DNA of 13,505 nucleotides, taken from the NCBI GenBank assembly GCA_002255065.1, contig NJEF01000014.1, positions 1 to 13,505 of the forward strand, in the 5' to 3' direction. A program made the position numbers and the translations under genes. The DNA is from Desulfurococcales archaeon ex4484_204. Lineage in GTDB: Archaea; Thermoproteota; Thermoprotei_A; Sulfolobales; NBVN01. The notes beneath the pieces are model-generated. The model was not told the DNA's origin and did not search any database. It worked only from the letters and a program-made list of their open reading frames with translations. Positions 1 to 6,400 of this stretch are shown here, piece by piece. Positions within the stretch are counted from its first letter, which is position 1. Each line of letters opens with the position of its first letter.

Positions 1-441
1 CCCCACCTACTCATAGTTATTGGTGCTTCAACCTTCCTCTCCCTAATAGCTGTTGCAGCCCTAGGGATACTCCTAGGGTCTATGGCGCCCGATGTCAGGG
101 CTTCGCAGACGTACATAGGGCAGCTCACTGTCGTCATAATGATACCTGCTTTCCTGCTAGCCTTCACGGACCTAGCTACCTACGGCCTCGGCGGGCAGGT
201 AGCCCTAATCCTGGTATCCCCCTTCATAGCACCGATGCTGGTTCTTAAGGCGTACCTGGAGGGCTACCTGTGGGTGTCGGTAGCGGCTGTCATGTGGTCC
301 CTAATGTTCTCGGCGGTGATGGTGCTGGCGGCCTCTAAGCTGCTGGGGTCCGAGAAGCTCCTCAGCATCCAGCACAGGTTTAGGAGGAGGGGGGTGGGGC
401 GCCCAAAGCTTAAGCTACCCATAAGGTTTAAGCGCTCCTAG
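1..441 (+). CDS. Membrane protein, probable ABC-2 type transporter permease (5' truncated by window edge)
   Basis: The frame is open from base 1, so the start lies outside the window; an internal ATG at 82 is not the true start. The visible 146 residues hold three to four hydrophobic segments, separated by a short loop (SMAPDVRASQTYIGQL), and end in a strongly basic tail rich in Arg and Lys. This layout matches the C-terminal half of ABC-2 permeases (NatB/CcmB-like exporters), where a loop containing R and Q precedes a Pro-containing helix and a 'SPFIAPM'-like segment. ABC-2 permeases pair with an ATPase to export lipids, drugs or ions; no partner ATPase is visible because it would lie upstream. 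The stop codon lies 14 bases inside the 3' end of the convergent cyclophilin-like gene. The family assignment rests on pattern recall only; a generic polytopic membrane protein is the alternative. Confidence 0.6.
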   Translation, partial: PHLLIVIGASTFLSLIAVAALGILLGSMAPDVRASQTYIGQLTVVIMIPAFLLAFTDLATYGLGGQVALILVSPFIAPMLVLKAYLEGYLWVSVAAVMWSLMFSAVMVLAASKLLGSEKLLSIQHRFRRRGVGRPKLKLPIRFKRS

Positions 442-832
442 CTAGCTCAACCCTAACCCTCTCACCGCTCCTAACCCTTGAGAGGACCTCCACGTTACCT
501 AGCACCTTACCGAGGAGGTTTACAGGGCTTGCAGGCCTTATCTCCCCAGGCCCCCTGCTAGCCGGTGTAGGGCCCCAGAACAGGCATAGGGCCCTCCCAG
601 GAGGCCAGTAGGCTACCGCCCCCTTATCGACCACCTCCCTAGGGTTCTCCTCACCCACCCTAGCAGGTGTTGAGAAGTACAGCTCGTCTCCCCACCTATA
701 CCCTACTGACTCTATGGGGAGCGATTTAACTAGCTCCTCAAAGGTTCTAGGGCTTAGCTCGTCGGTGAGCTCGGCGATAACGCACCCAGCTGACTCCGTA
801 CAAACCCTGACCTTAACCCTCCTAGCAGGCAT
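428..832 (-). CDS. Cyclophilin-like fold protein, TM1367/DUF369 family (Cyclophil_like)
   Basis: A 134-residue protein that matches the whole length of the Thermotoga TM1367 family, known structurally as an atypical cyclophilin-fold beta barrel. Recognisable blocks are WGDELYFSTPA (47-57), NPREVV (63-68), the hallmark GAVAYWPPGRALCLFWG (71-87) and PASPVNLLGKV (100-110). TM1367-like proteins lack demonstrated prolyl isomerase activity and their role is unknown, so none is assigned. The protein has no signal peptide and should be cytoplasmic. The ATG at 832 is supported by an AGGTG-like ribosome binding site a few bases upstream and a TATA-like box at 865-872. Its last 14 bases overlap the convergent membrane-protein gene. 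A second, longer relative lies at 5575-6300, so the two bracket the sugar transporter locus. Confidence 0.9.
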   Translation of the reverse strand: MPARRVKVRVCTESAGCVIAELTDELSPRTFEELVKSLPIESVGYRWGDELYFSTPARVGEENPREVVDKGAVAYWPPGRALCLFWGPTPASRGPGEIRPASPVNLLGKVLGNVEVLSRVRSGERVRVELARSA

Positions 833-864
833 CCACGCACCTAGCAGGAGTGTGCACAGAGGTA

Positions 865-872
865 AATTTATA
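865..872 (-). promoter_or_regulatory. TATA-like box for the cyclophilin-like gene
   Basis: On the minus strand the sequence reads TATAAATT, followed about 25 bases later by a probable start of transcription near 843 and then the ATG at 832. Spacing fits archaeal TBP/TFB promoters. This is inference from motif and spacing only. Confidence 0.5.
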
Positions 873-1033
873 GGTTTCTCTCGGGAACTTATACCTCCCG
901 TTTAATGTGTTAAAGGGTGTCTAGAAGGCATGCTCCTACGTGCTACCCGGCCCTATGGACGCCCTCCATGTGTAAGCGGTTTAAACACCGTATACTTATA
1001 TCATTATCTAAACTTACTGCTATGAAAGTAAAG

Positions 1034-1040
1034 TTTAATA
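1034..1040 (+). promoter_or_regulatory. TATA-like box for the sugar-binding protein gene
   Basis: TTTAATA preceded by a purine/A-rich BRE-like stretch (GTAAAG). Its centre is about 25 bases before the ATG at 1062, as expected for a leaderless archaeal transcript. The 229-base gap between the divergent genes (833-1061) also contains a GTTTAAAC palindrome at 979-986 and the AT-rich stretch 991-1012, either of which could be an alternative promoter element; I see no gene there. Confidence 0.4.
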
Positions 1041-1061
1041 GAGAACGGATATAATTTTCAC

Positions 1062-1451
1062 ATGCGAGGTGTTAATGTGGCCTTCAAGAGGAGATCTCGT
1101 GTTGGCATTAGTCCAACAGCCCTAGCAGGTATCCTGTTAATCATAGGCCTCGTAATCGGGTTCCTAGTCGGGTGGGCTGCTAAGCCAGCTGCCCCTGCAG
1201 AGGTTAGGACTGTTACCCAGACGCAGACTGTTACCCAGACAGTTACCGCTGGAGCTCCTGGAGCAGCAACAGTTACCGTTACCCAGACGCAGACGGCTAC
1301 TAAGACGTTAACGCAGAGGGTAACCGAGACAGTTACTGCAGCTGGTGCTGTGGGTACTATAAAGATCAAGGTCTGGGCCTCGGGGTCCCCAGTCGACGTC
1401 ACCAGGGTTGACAACGTTGAGAGGGCTGCGGACATCCTCCTACATAGCTAA
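1062..1451 (+). pseudogene. Carbohydrate ABC transporter solute-binding protein, N-terminal fragment
   Basis: Encodes the first part of a family 1 extracellular solute-binding protein. A basic start is followed by a hydrophobic anchor (about residues 18-40), then a Thr/Val/Gln-rich stalk (about 49-93) built of TVTQTQT-like units. The start of the mature binding domain follows: KIKVWASGSPVDVTRVDNVERAADIL (101-126), the first beta strand and helix of these proteins. The frame then runs into a TAA only three codons past about 1440, while the rest of the protein continues in another frame from 1441. The start could be ATG 1062 (leaderless, TATA-like box at 1034-1040) or in-frame GTG 1077, which has GAGGTG at 1066-1071 five bases before it. 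Either way the membrane anchor is kept. It is probably one broken gene with 1408-2454. Confidence 0.8.
1212..1294 (+). repeat. Direct repeats encoding the Thr/Gln/Val stalk
   Basis: GTTACCCAGACGCAGAC occurs perfectly at 1212-1228 and again at 1278-1294, exactly 66 bases (22 codons) apart, with shorter GTTACC(C)AGAC units between and after. The repeats are in frame and encode VTQTQT units of the extracellular stalk. Such low-complexity Thr-rich linkers are typical of archaeal surface binding proteins and are probably glycosylated. Confidence 0.7.
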
Positions 1452-2454
1452 GTACAAGGACCTCCTTCAGGACGTCTACCCAGTCCTCTGGAACTCTGTG
1501 AAGTATAAGGGTAAGATATGGGCGCTGCCTCAGGATACCGAGGCAAGGCCCCTGTACTTCAGGAAGGATGTCTTGAGGAAGCTCGGGTGGAGCGAGGACG
1601 AGATAAACGCGTTGCCGGAGAAGATAAGGTCCGGCGAGGTAACGATGCTGGACCTAATTAAGGTGGCTAAGGAGGCCGTGTCCAAGGGGTTGGTGCAGTG
1701 GGGCTTCTACCACAGGCCTAACTTCGGTGCCCAGCCATTCGTAATCTTCTACTACCAGTACGGCGGCATACTGCAGGACCCGGACACAGGTAAGCTGGTG
1801 CTGGTTAAGTCAGCCATGCTTAAGTCCCTAGAGCTCCTCTACAAGATGGCCCAGGTCGATAAGGTCCTGCCGCCGGAGATGATAGGGACCTCCTGGAGGC
1901 AGATACACAGCGACTTCGTTAACGGCAGGGTCCTGTTCTGGCTTGGGGGTACGTGGCACTGGGCTGAGTGGCAGAGGGTTGCCTACCACGAGACCTTGGG
2001 TAAGCTACCTGAGGACTACGAGTGGAAGAACATGGGGTTCGCCCTAGTACCAGCACCTGAACCCGGCCTCAAGCCGCTAACCCTGTCGAGCCCGTACCTC
2101 TACTACGTAACGTCCCAGTCCAAGTACCCGGAGCTAGCGTTCCTGCTAATACTCCTAGCTACCTCAACACCCCTAGACGCTAAGCACGCTGTTGACAGCG
2201 CCCACCTACCCGTTAGGATGACGACCGTTGACCACCCGTACTACACTGAGTCGAGGTTCCACACCGAGGTAGCGTACATGCTTAAGTACACCACGTTCGA
2301 GCCCCTGCACCCCAAGTTCAGCGCCTACAAGGACGCATGGATAGCAGCGATAACTAAGGTTGAGAAGGGAGAGCTGACACCCGATAAAGCCCTAGACGAG
2401 ATGGTTAGCGTCCTTAAGTCGGAGATAGGGGACGAGCTCATAATAAAGGAGTAG
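1408..2454 (+). pseudogene. Carbohydrate ABC transporter solute-binding protein, C-terminal fragment
   Basis: The remaining part of the family 1 sugar-binding protein, homologous from about base 1441 (YIAKYKDLL) onward; the ATG at 1408 lies in the fragment upstream read in another frame and is unlikely to be a real start. Family features include VKYKGKIWALPQDTEARPLYFRKDVL (substrate-contact region), the WRQIHSDFVNGRVLFWLGGTWHWAEWQ block and the C-terminal helices ending IGDELIIKE. Aromatic-rich positions (W, Y, F) fit carbohydrate binding by the CUT1 class. Compared with relatives, the part between the first helix (ERAADIL) and YIAKYKDLL is missing, estimated at 55-75 residues from the family's topology. 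That lost region normally forms the first lobe core. No signal peptide precedes it in this frame. It belongs with the permeases and ATPase downstream. Confidence 0.85.
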
Positions 2455-2460
2455 GTCCCA

Positions 2461-2499
2461 TAAACGCTTTTTAAACTAGAGGGTATTTTTTAAACGCTT
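2461..2499 (+). promoter_or_regulatory. Terminator-like T run, TATA-like box and direct repeat before the permease gene
   Basis: The 72-base gap after the binding protein holds CGCTTTTTAAAC (2465-2476), a possible weak terminator, and a TTTTTTAAAC box at 2485-2494 about 33 bases before the TTG start, placed as a promoter would be. The 9-mer TAAACGCTT occurs at 2461-2469 and 2491-2499, exactly 30 bases apart, a spacing close to three helical turns, so it may be a pair of operator half-sites. Function is inferred from position only. Confidence 0.35.
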
Positions 2500-2526
2500 A
2501 AGACACGTTCACGTGGGGTGCTTTAA

Positions 2527-3504
2527 TTGGCTAAGGGTTTAGGGAGGAAGGCCCTCCCTTGGCTCTTCCTCGCACCCATGCTGGCGTTGATAGCCCTCTC
2601 ATGGATAGCGCCTCTATTCCTAACGGTCTACCTAGGCTTCACCGACCTAAGCATTAAGAACTTCCTAGCGTTCATACGCAACTTCTTCACGGAGAAGGTC
2701 CACATAACCATCGATAACTTCAGGAGGGTGTTCATGGGCGGAGACCCCTACATCTCCGAGGTGTTTAAAGTGACGCTTCTCTACGTGGGCAGCGTCCTCC
2801 TAATAAACGCTGGGTACTCATTGCTCCTATCGATCTCGATAGCCTACCTGGTTAGGAACGAGATCCTATCAATGATCCTCAGGGTTTCATGGCTCATACC
2901 CAGGATAACCCCCGGCATAATCTACGCCCTAGTTTGGAACTGGTTCATAGACCCCAAGTACGGGCTCCTCAACCCTATGCTAAGCGCTATCGGAGTCCCT
3001 AAGGCATGGCTACCCAGCAGTTGGCTCCTTGACAAGCCCTACTCCCAGATTCTGATGATAGTTGTTAACGGATACATAGGGGCTAGCTTCGGCATGATAG
3101 TGTACACGGCAGCGATCAAGTCCATACCCCCGGACCTGATCAACGCGGCCCTAGTTGATGGGGCCAGCGACTTCCAGGTTGCTAGGAACGTCATAATACC
3201 CCTTCTCAGGTGGCCAATGCTCTTCGTTACCGCCTGGCAGACCCTGAGCCTCCTAGCGTCCTACGACGTAATACTGATGATCTGGGGTTCAGGCGGCGGC
3301 GGAGGGTATGCAGGGATAGCTAGGGCTGCAGGCGTCATGGTCTGGTCCCTCTACTCGTACAGCAAGGCGTTCAGCGAGTACATGTACGGGTACGCGTCGG
3401 CGATATCCCTAGTCCTGGTAGTCATAGGGATCGTGCTGATAGTTGTGTACTTCAAGCTCTTCGGCTTTAGGAGGCTTATGGAGCCCAGCAGGGTGGAGGT
3501 GTAG
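2527..3504 (+). CDS. Carbohydrate ABC transporter permease, MalF-like (CUT1)
   Basis: A 325-residue integral membrane protein with about six helices. It forms half of the channel of a CUT1 sugar importer, paired with the next gene product and powered by the ATPase at 4490. The EAA loop that docks on the ATPase is visible at about 207-225 (AALVDGASDFQVARNVIIP), and the N-terminal WLFLAPMLALIALSWIAPLFLTVYLGFTD is the usual MalF/UgpA opening. A flexible Gly-rich stretch (GSGGGGG, 254-260) sits in the last periplasm-side loop, where relatives also have Gly. Start is a TTG at 2527: GGGGTG at 2515-2520 sits six bases before it and no ATG fits. The stop is four bases before the next gene's GTG, so the two permeases are probably translationally coupled. 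Substrate cannot be told from sequence. Confidence 0.9.
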   Translation: MAKGLGRKALPWLFLAPMLALIALSWIAPLFLTVYLGFTDLSIKNFLAFIRNFFTEKVHITIDNFRRVFMGGDPYISEVFKVTLLYVGSVLLINAGYSLLLSISIAYLVRNEILSMILRVSWLIPRITPGIIYALVWNWFIDPKYGLLNPMLSAIGVPKAWLPSSWLLDKPYSQILMIVVNGYIGASFGMIVYTAAIKSIPPDLINAALVDGASDFQVARNVIIPLLRWPMLFVTAWQTLSLLASYDVILMIWGSGGGGGYAGIARAAGVMVWSLYSYSKAFSEYMYGYASAISLVLVVIGIVLIVVYFKLFGFRRLMEPSRVEV

Positions 3505-3508
3505 GGCG

Positions 3509-4405
3509 GTGGCTAGAGCTAGGGGGTCTTTAAGGAGGAGGCTCCTTAGGGCTAAGCTAGCGGCGGTTATTAAGTACCTAGTCGTCGTGGTGGTGGCTGT
3601 GGTGCCACTGTTCCCCATCTGGTCCATGATCGCGTGGCTCCTGATTCAGAGCTTTAGCGGTAGGGTGATCCTGGGCCTCATACCCTCGAGCCTAACCATA
3701 AATAACTGGAGGTTCCTGTGGTCACCAATTAAGATGGGGCTTAAGGAGTACCCCAACATCTGGCCCATAACCTTCAACACCCTCCTACTAGCCCTAGGAG
3801 TTTCAGGCCTTGTAGTCCTGGTGAGCACTATGAGCGGGTACGCCCTATCAAGGATGGAGTTTAGGGGGAGGACGGCCCTCATGGAGTTCATAATAGCCCT
3901 TCACGCGTTCCCGAGCGTTATACTGCTGATAGCCCTCTTCGTAATACTTAACAAGCTGGGCCTCTACGGTAAGGGCTACATGACGCTGCTAGGCATAGTC
4001 CTGATTAAGGCGGGCCTGGAGATACCTATGGCTTCATGGATAATTAAGGGCTTCTTCGACTCAATACCTTGGGACCTCGAGTGGGCTGCCTTAGTTGATG
4101 GGTGCAGTAGGTGGAGGGCTTGGAGAAGCGTCATAGTCCCCCTAGTCCTCCCGGGCATCGGGGCTATATCGATATTCTCCTTCCTAGCTGGGTGGTCCGA
4201 GTTCCTCCTAGTGTTTACCTACGTTAAGGACGAGGCCTACTACACCCTCCCAGTCCTCATATACCACATGATAGGTGAGTTCAAGTTCATAGACTGGGGG
4301 ATGCTAGCGGCCCTAGGCCTGTTCTTCACCATACCGACCCTAATATTCTTCAGCACCTCCCAGAAGCTCCTGCTAAGGATATACGTGGGGGGTGTGAAGA
4401 GGTGA
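3509..4405 (+). CDS. Carbohydrate ABC transporter permease, MalG-like (CUT1)
   Basis: The second channel subunit, 298 residues from GTG 3509. That start is chosen over the longer open frame from 3443 because GGAGGTG at 3495-3501 lies seven bases upstream, it avoids overlap with the preceding gene, and the extra residues (Ser/Gly/Trp-rich) are not family-like. A basic N-terminus leads into a Val-rich first helix (about 24-47), then NTLLLALGVSGLVVLVSTMSGYALSRMEF (about 90-118), typical of MalG. The EAA loop is at 191-210 (EWAALVDGCSRWRAWRSVIV, followed by PLVLPG), with Cys in place of the usual small residue after Gly. The C-terminus is short and ends IYVGGVKR. It pairs with the MalF-like protein directly upstream. 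Confidence 0.9.
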   Translation: MARARGSLRRRLLRAKLAAVIKYLVVVVVAVVPLFPIWSMIAWLLIQSFSGRVILGLIPSSLTINNWRFLWSPIKMGLKEYPNIWPITFNTLLLALGVSGLVVLVSTMSGYALSRMEFRGRTALMEFIIALHAFPSVILLIALFVILNKLGLYGKGYMTLLGIVLIKAGLEIPMASWIIKGFFDSIPWDLEWAALVDGCSRWRAWRSVIVPLVLPGIGAISIFSFLAGWSEFLLVFTYVKDEAYYTLPVLIYHMIGEFKFIDWGMLAALGLFFTIPTLIFFSTSQKLLLRIYVGGVKR

Positions 4406-4440
4406 GGGCTGGAGACCTGCAAGCTACGTTAACCTTTATC

Positions 4441-4473
4441 AGCCTTAACCCCCCTAAATATTTAGGGAAGGCT
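4441..4473 (+). promoter_or_regulatory. Composite dyad: 16-bp perfect palindrome nested in a 6-bp inverted repeat
   Basis: CCCTAAATATTTAGGG at 4452-4467 is a perfect 16-base palindrome. Outside it, AGCCTT (4441-4446) pairs with AAGGCT (4468-4473), leaving a five-base bulge on the left. It lies in the 84-base gap between the second permease and the ATPase gene, ending four bases before the GGAGGTG ribosome site at 4477-4483. It may be an operator, an RNA hairpin limiting read-through or processing, or a TATA element (TAAATATTTA) giving the ATPase its own promoter with a start near 4486. Confidence 0.5.
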
Positions 4474-4489
4474 TTAGGAGGTGGCTGCA

Positions 4490-5578
4490 GTGGTTAAGGT
4501 AACCCTAGACAACGTGAGCAAGTTCTTCGGTAAGGTTAGGGCCGTTACGGATCTAAACCTCGAGGTCGGGGACGGGGAGTTCGTAGCCCTCCTAGGGCCC
4601 TCGGGGTGCGGTAAGACAACCACCCTCCTAATGATAGCGGGCATCTACAGGCCTAGCAGGGGCAGGATACTGTTCGATAATGAGGACGTAACTGGCCTAC
4701 CGCCTAAGGACAGGAACGTCGGCATGGTCTTCCAGAGCTACGCCCTGTACCCCCACATGACCGTCTACGACAACATAGCGTTCCCTCTAAAGCTTAAGAA
4801 GGTGCCTAAGCAGGAGATAGACCGTAAGGTCCGCAAGGTAGCTAAGCTCCTAAGGATCGATAACCTCCTTGCTAGGAGGCCCGGGCAGTTAAGCGGTGGG
4901 CAGCAGCAGAGGGTGGCCCTAGGTAGGGCCCTAGCTAAGGAGCCGGACGTGCTGCTCCTAGATGAGCCGCTGAGCAACCTAGACGCTAAGCTCAGGATAC
5001 TCATGAGGGCCGAGCTAAAGAGGCTTCAGAAGGAGTTAAGGGTAACTACGGTCTACGTAACCCACGACCAGGTTGAGGCTATGTCGATGGCTGACAGGAT
5101 AGCCGTTATGAACGCCGGCAAGCTCCAGCAGTACGCGGACCCGCAGGGCCTGTACAACAAGCCTGCAAACCTATTCGTCGCCGGCTTCATAGGCAGCCCC
5201 CCGATGAACTTCGTTGAGGGCTCTATCAGGGAGGACCTGAGCGGGGGGTACTACTTCGACGCAGGGGCCTTTAAGTTTAAACTACCTAAGGAGCTAGGGG
5301 AGCTAATTAGCTCTAAATCCATCGACGTAGTGATGGGCTTCAGGCCCGAGCACGTTAAGCTATCACTTAACAGGGAGGAGTACTCGATCGAGGGCCAGGT
5401 ATACGTTGTTGAGCCCCTAGGTAGGGACATAGTTGTTAACGTTAAGGTCGGGGACATGCTGTTTAAGGTCGTAACTAAGCCAGGCGTTGAGCTAAGGCCT
5501 GGGCAGAGGATATGGCTAGTCCTCGACGTAGACAAGATCCACTTCTTCGATAAGTTCAATGAGAGGGCCATAGTTTAG
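4490..5578 (+). CDS. Carbohydrate ABC transporter ATP-binding protein, MalK/MsmX/UgpC type
   Basis: The ATPase that drives the CUT1 permeases from the cytoplasm, 362 residues, the normal length for MalK-type subunits with a C-terminal regulatory (TOBE/MOBE) domain. Counting from GTG 4490: Walker A GPSGCGKTT (36-44), Q-loop VFQSYALYPHMTVYDN (Q82), signature LSGGQQQR (134-141), Walker B VLLLDEP (154-160), D-loop SNLDAK and switch His in VTHDQ (H192). The C-terminal third (about 230-362) contains GFRPEHV, typical of the OB-fold domain. GTG 4490 is preferred to GTG 4481 because GGAGGTG at 4477-4483 is six bases before it and would overlap an earlier start. MsmX-like ATPases often serve several importers, which would fit a separate promoter. 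Its stop overlaps the stop of the convergent gene by four bases. Confidence 0.93.
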   Translation: MVKVTLDNVSKFFGKVRAVTDLNLEVGDGEFVALLGPSGCGKTTTLLMIAGIYRPSRGRILFDNEDVTGLPPKDRNVGMVFQSYALYPHMTVYDNIAFPLKLKKVPKQEIDRKVRKVAKLLRIDNLLARRPGQLSGGQQQRVALGRALAKEPDVLLLDEPLSNLDAKLRILMRAELKRLQKELRVTTVYVTHDQVEAMSMADRIAVMNAGKLQQYADPQGLYNKPANLFVAGFIGSPPMNFVEGSIREDLSGGYYFDAGAFKFKLPKELGELISSKSIDVVMGFRPEHVKLSLNREEYSIEGQVYVVEPLGRDIVVNVKVGDMLFKVVTKPGVELRPGQRIWLVLDVDKIHFFDKFNERAIV

Positions 5579-6300
5579 GTAAAAAGCTTTTTAACCACGC
5601 CTGGGTAAGCATCCTCAAGCTCCCCCACGGCCTTAGAGAGCTCGTCGAGGCCCTCAACACCAGCTGTTAGCACTGCGTACCCGTCCTCGTTAACATCGAA
5701 CCTGAGGTATCGGTACCTCCTTACGAACTCCCTCAGCTCGTGCATAACCTTCATGCCGGTGTAGGTGTGGGTGTGCTTGTAGAGGGCCTCCCCCTCAACG
5801 TGGTAGCCGTAGTCCTCGCTGAACACCAGGAGCGCTACCCTGCACCCCCCTACGTACTTACTAGCAGCTACGGCCCTACCATCCCCTAGCAGGGGGGTGC
5901 CTACGTAGTACCCCATGCCTTCAAGCACGTTAACCACCTGCTTAAGCCCTGGGTCGACCTCGTGCCTAGCTACTAGTGCTTCATCCCCGTCCCTAGCCAT
6001 AGCTACGTAGTTAACGGGGCCTACGAACTCACCTAGGTACCAGACAGGTGTGTACGCCTCCGAGGACCCATAGAACAGGCATATAGACCTCTCAGGAGGC
6101 CAGTAGTAGACCTCCCCCAACCTAACCCTGAAGCACCTCCTGCCAAGCCTTAGCTCAGCGGGGGTGCTGAAGTAGACCTCCTCCTTCCAAACCCTTAGCG
6201 TAGTCTTAAACGGTATTAACCGGCTTAGGGTACTGTTTCCCTTGATCAATTTAAGCACAAAGGAGTAATTACCACCTCTTCCTGCCACCTCGATTAACAT
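5575..6300 (-). CDS. Two-domain protein: cyclophilin-like (TM1367-type) domain plus C-terminal domain of unknown function
   Basis: A 241-residue protein. Residues 1 to about 105 form a divergent TM1367-type cyclophilin-like domain: WKEEVYFSTPAEL (38-50), GEVYYWPPERSICLFYG (62-78) and GPVNYV (94-99) mirror the blocks of the 134-residue protein at 428-832, though its NPREVV segment is lost. Residues about 112-241 form a second domain that I do not recognise. It has predicted alternating strands and helices (GYYVGTPLLGDGRAVAASKY, RVALLVFSEDYGYHVEGEA), a HTHTY cluster at 176-180, and a terminal amphipathic helix. No signal peptide or membrane segment is seen. ATG 6300 has no ribosome site, but a TTTATAAT box about 25 bases upstream (6323-6330) suggests a leaderless transcript. 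It lies downstream of the BMP ATPase on the same strand, but composition groups it with the genes to its left. Confidence 0.85.
   Translation of the reverse strand: MLIEVAGRGGNYSFVLKLIKGNSTLSRLIPFKTTLRVWKEEVYFSTPAELRLGRRCFRVRLGEVYYWPPERSICLFYGSSEAYTPVWYLGEFVGPVNYVAMARDGDEALVARHEVDPGLKQVVNVLEGMGYYVGTPLLGDGRAVAASKYVGGCRVALLVFSEDYGYHVEGEALYKHTHTYTGMKVMHELREFVRRYRYLRFDVNEDGYAVLTAGVEGLDELSKAVGELEDAYPGVVKKLFT
5581..5592 (+). terminator. Possible T-run terminator with AAAAAGCTTTTT palindrome
   Basis: Three bases after the ATPase stop is a perfect 12-base palindrome whose right arm is a T5 run, the simple signal that ends archaeal transcripts. It lies within the last codons of the convergent gene (Lys-Lys-Leu-Phe), so it would act on the rightward transcript. 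Confidence 0.4.
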
Positions 6301-6322
6301 CGCCGTTTTACCGGGTTTATGT

Positions 6323-6330
6323 ATTATAAA
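6323..6330 (-). promoter_or_regulatory. TATA-like box for the two-domain cyclophilin-like gene
   Basis: Minus strand TTTATAAT centred about 26 bases before the ATG at 6300, the distance expected for transcription beginning at or next to the start codon. The 100-base gap to the upstream ATPase gene (6301-6400) holds nothing else that I recognise. Confidence 0.5.
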
Positions 6331-6400
6331 GTAATTAATAAATGTAGCATTGTGTTTAAGCGTCCGTAGAGGAGGGGTCTGGAGGTGTTAGTTGGGTTCT

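Noticed and set aside
714..905. Open frame of 63 residues running right out of the cyclophilin-like gene
   Set aside because: Mostly antisense to a recognisable gene, with no family resemblance.
955..969. ATGGA-N5-TCCAT dyad in the gap before the sugar-binding protein
   Set aside because: Short arms and no relation to a promoter element or start; likely chance.
1058..1435. Open frame of 125 residues on the minus strand opposite the binding-protein stalk
   Set aside because: It is the complement of the repetitive Thr/Gln/Val stalk, has low-complexity Val/Thr content and no ribosome site or family resemblance.
1400..1450. Programmed frameshift as explanation for the split binding protein
   Set aside because: No slippery sequence is visible, and a frameshift would not restore the family residues that are missing between the two parts.
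3443..3508. Longer N-terminus for the MalG-like permease
   Set aside because: The extra 22 residues overlap the upstream gene and are not permease-like, whereas GTG 3509 has a well-placed GGAGGTG.
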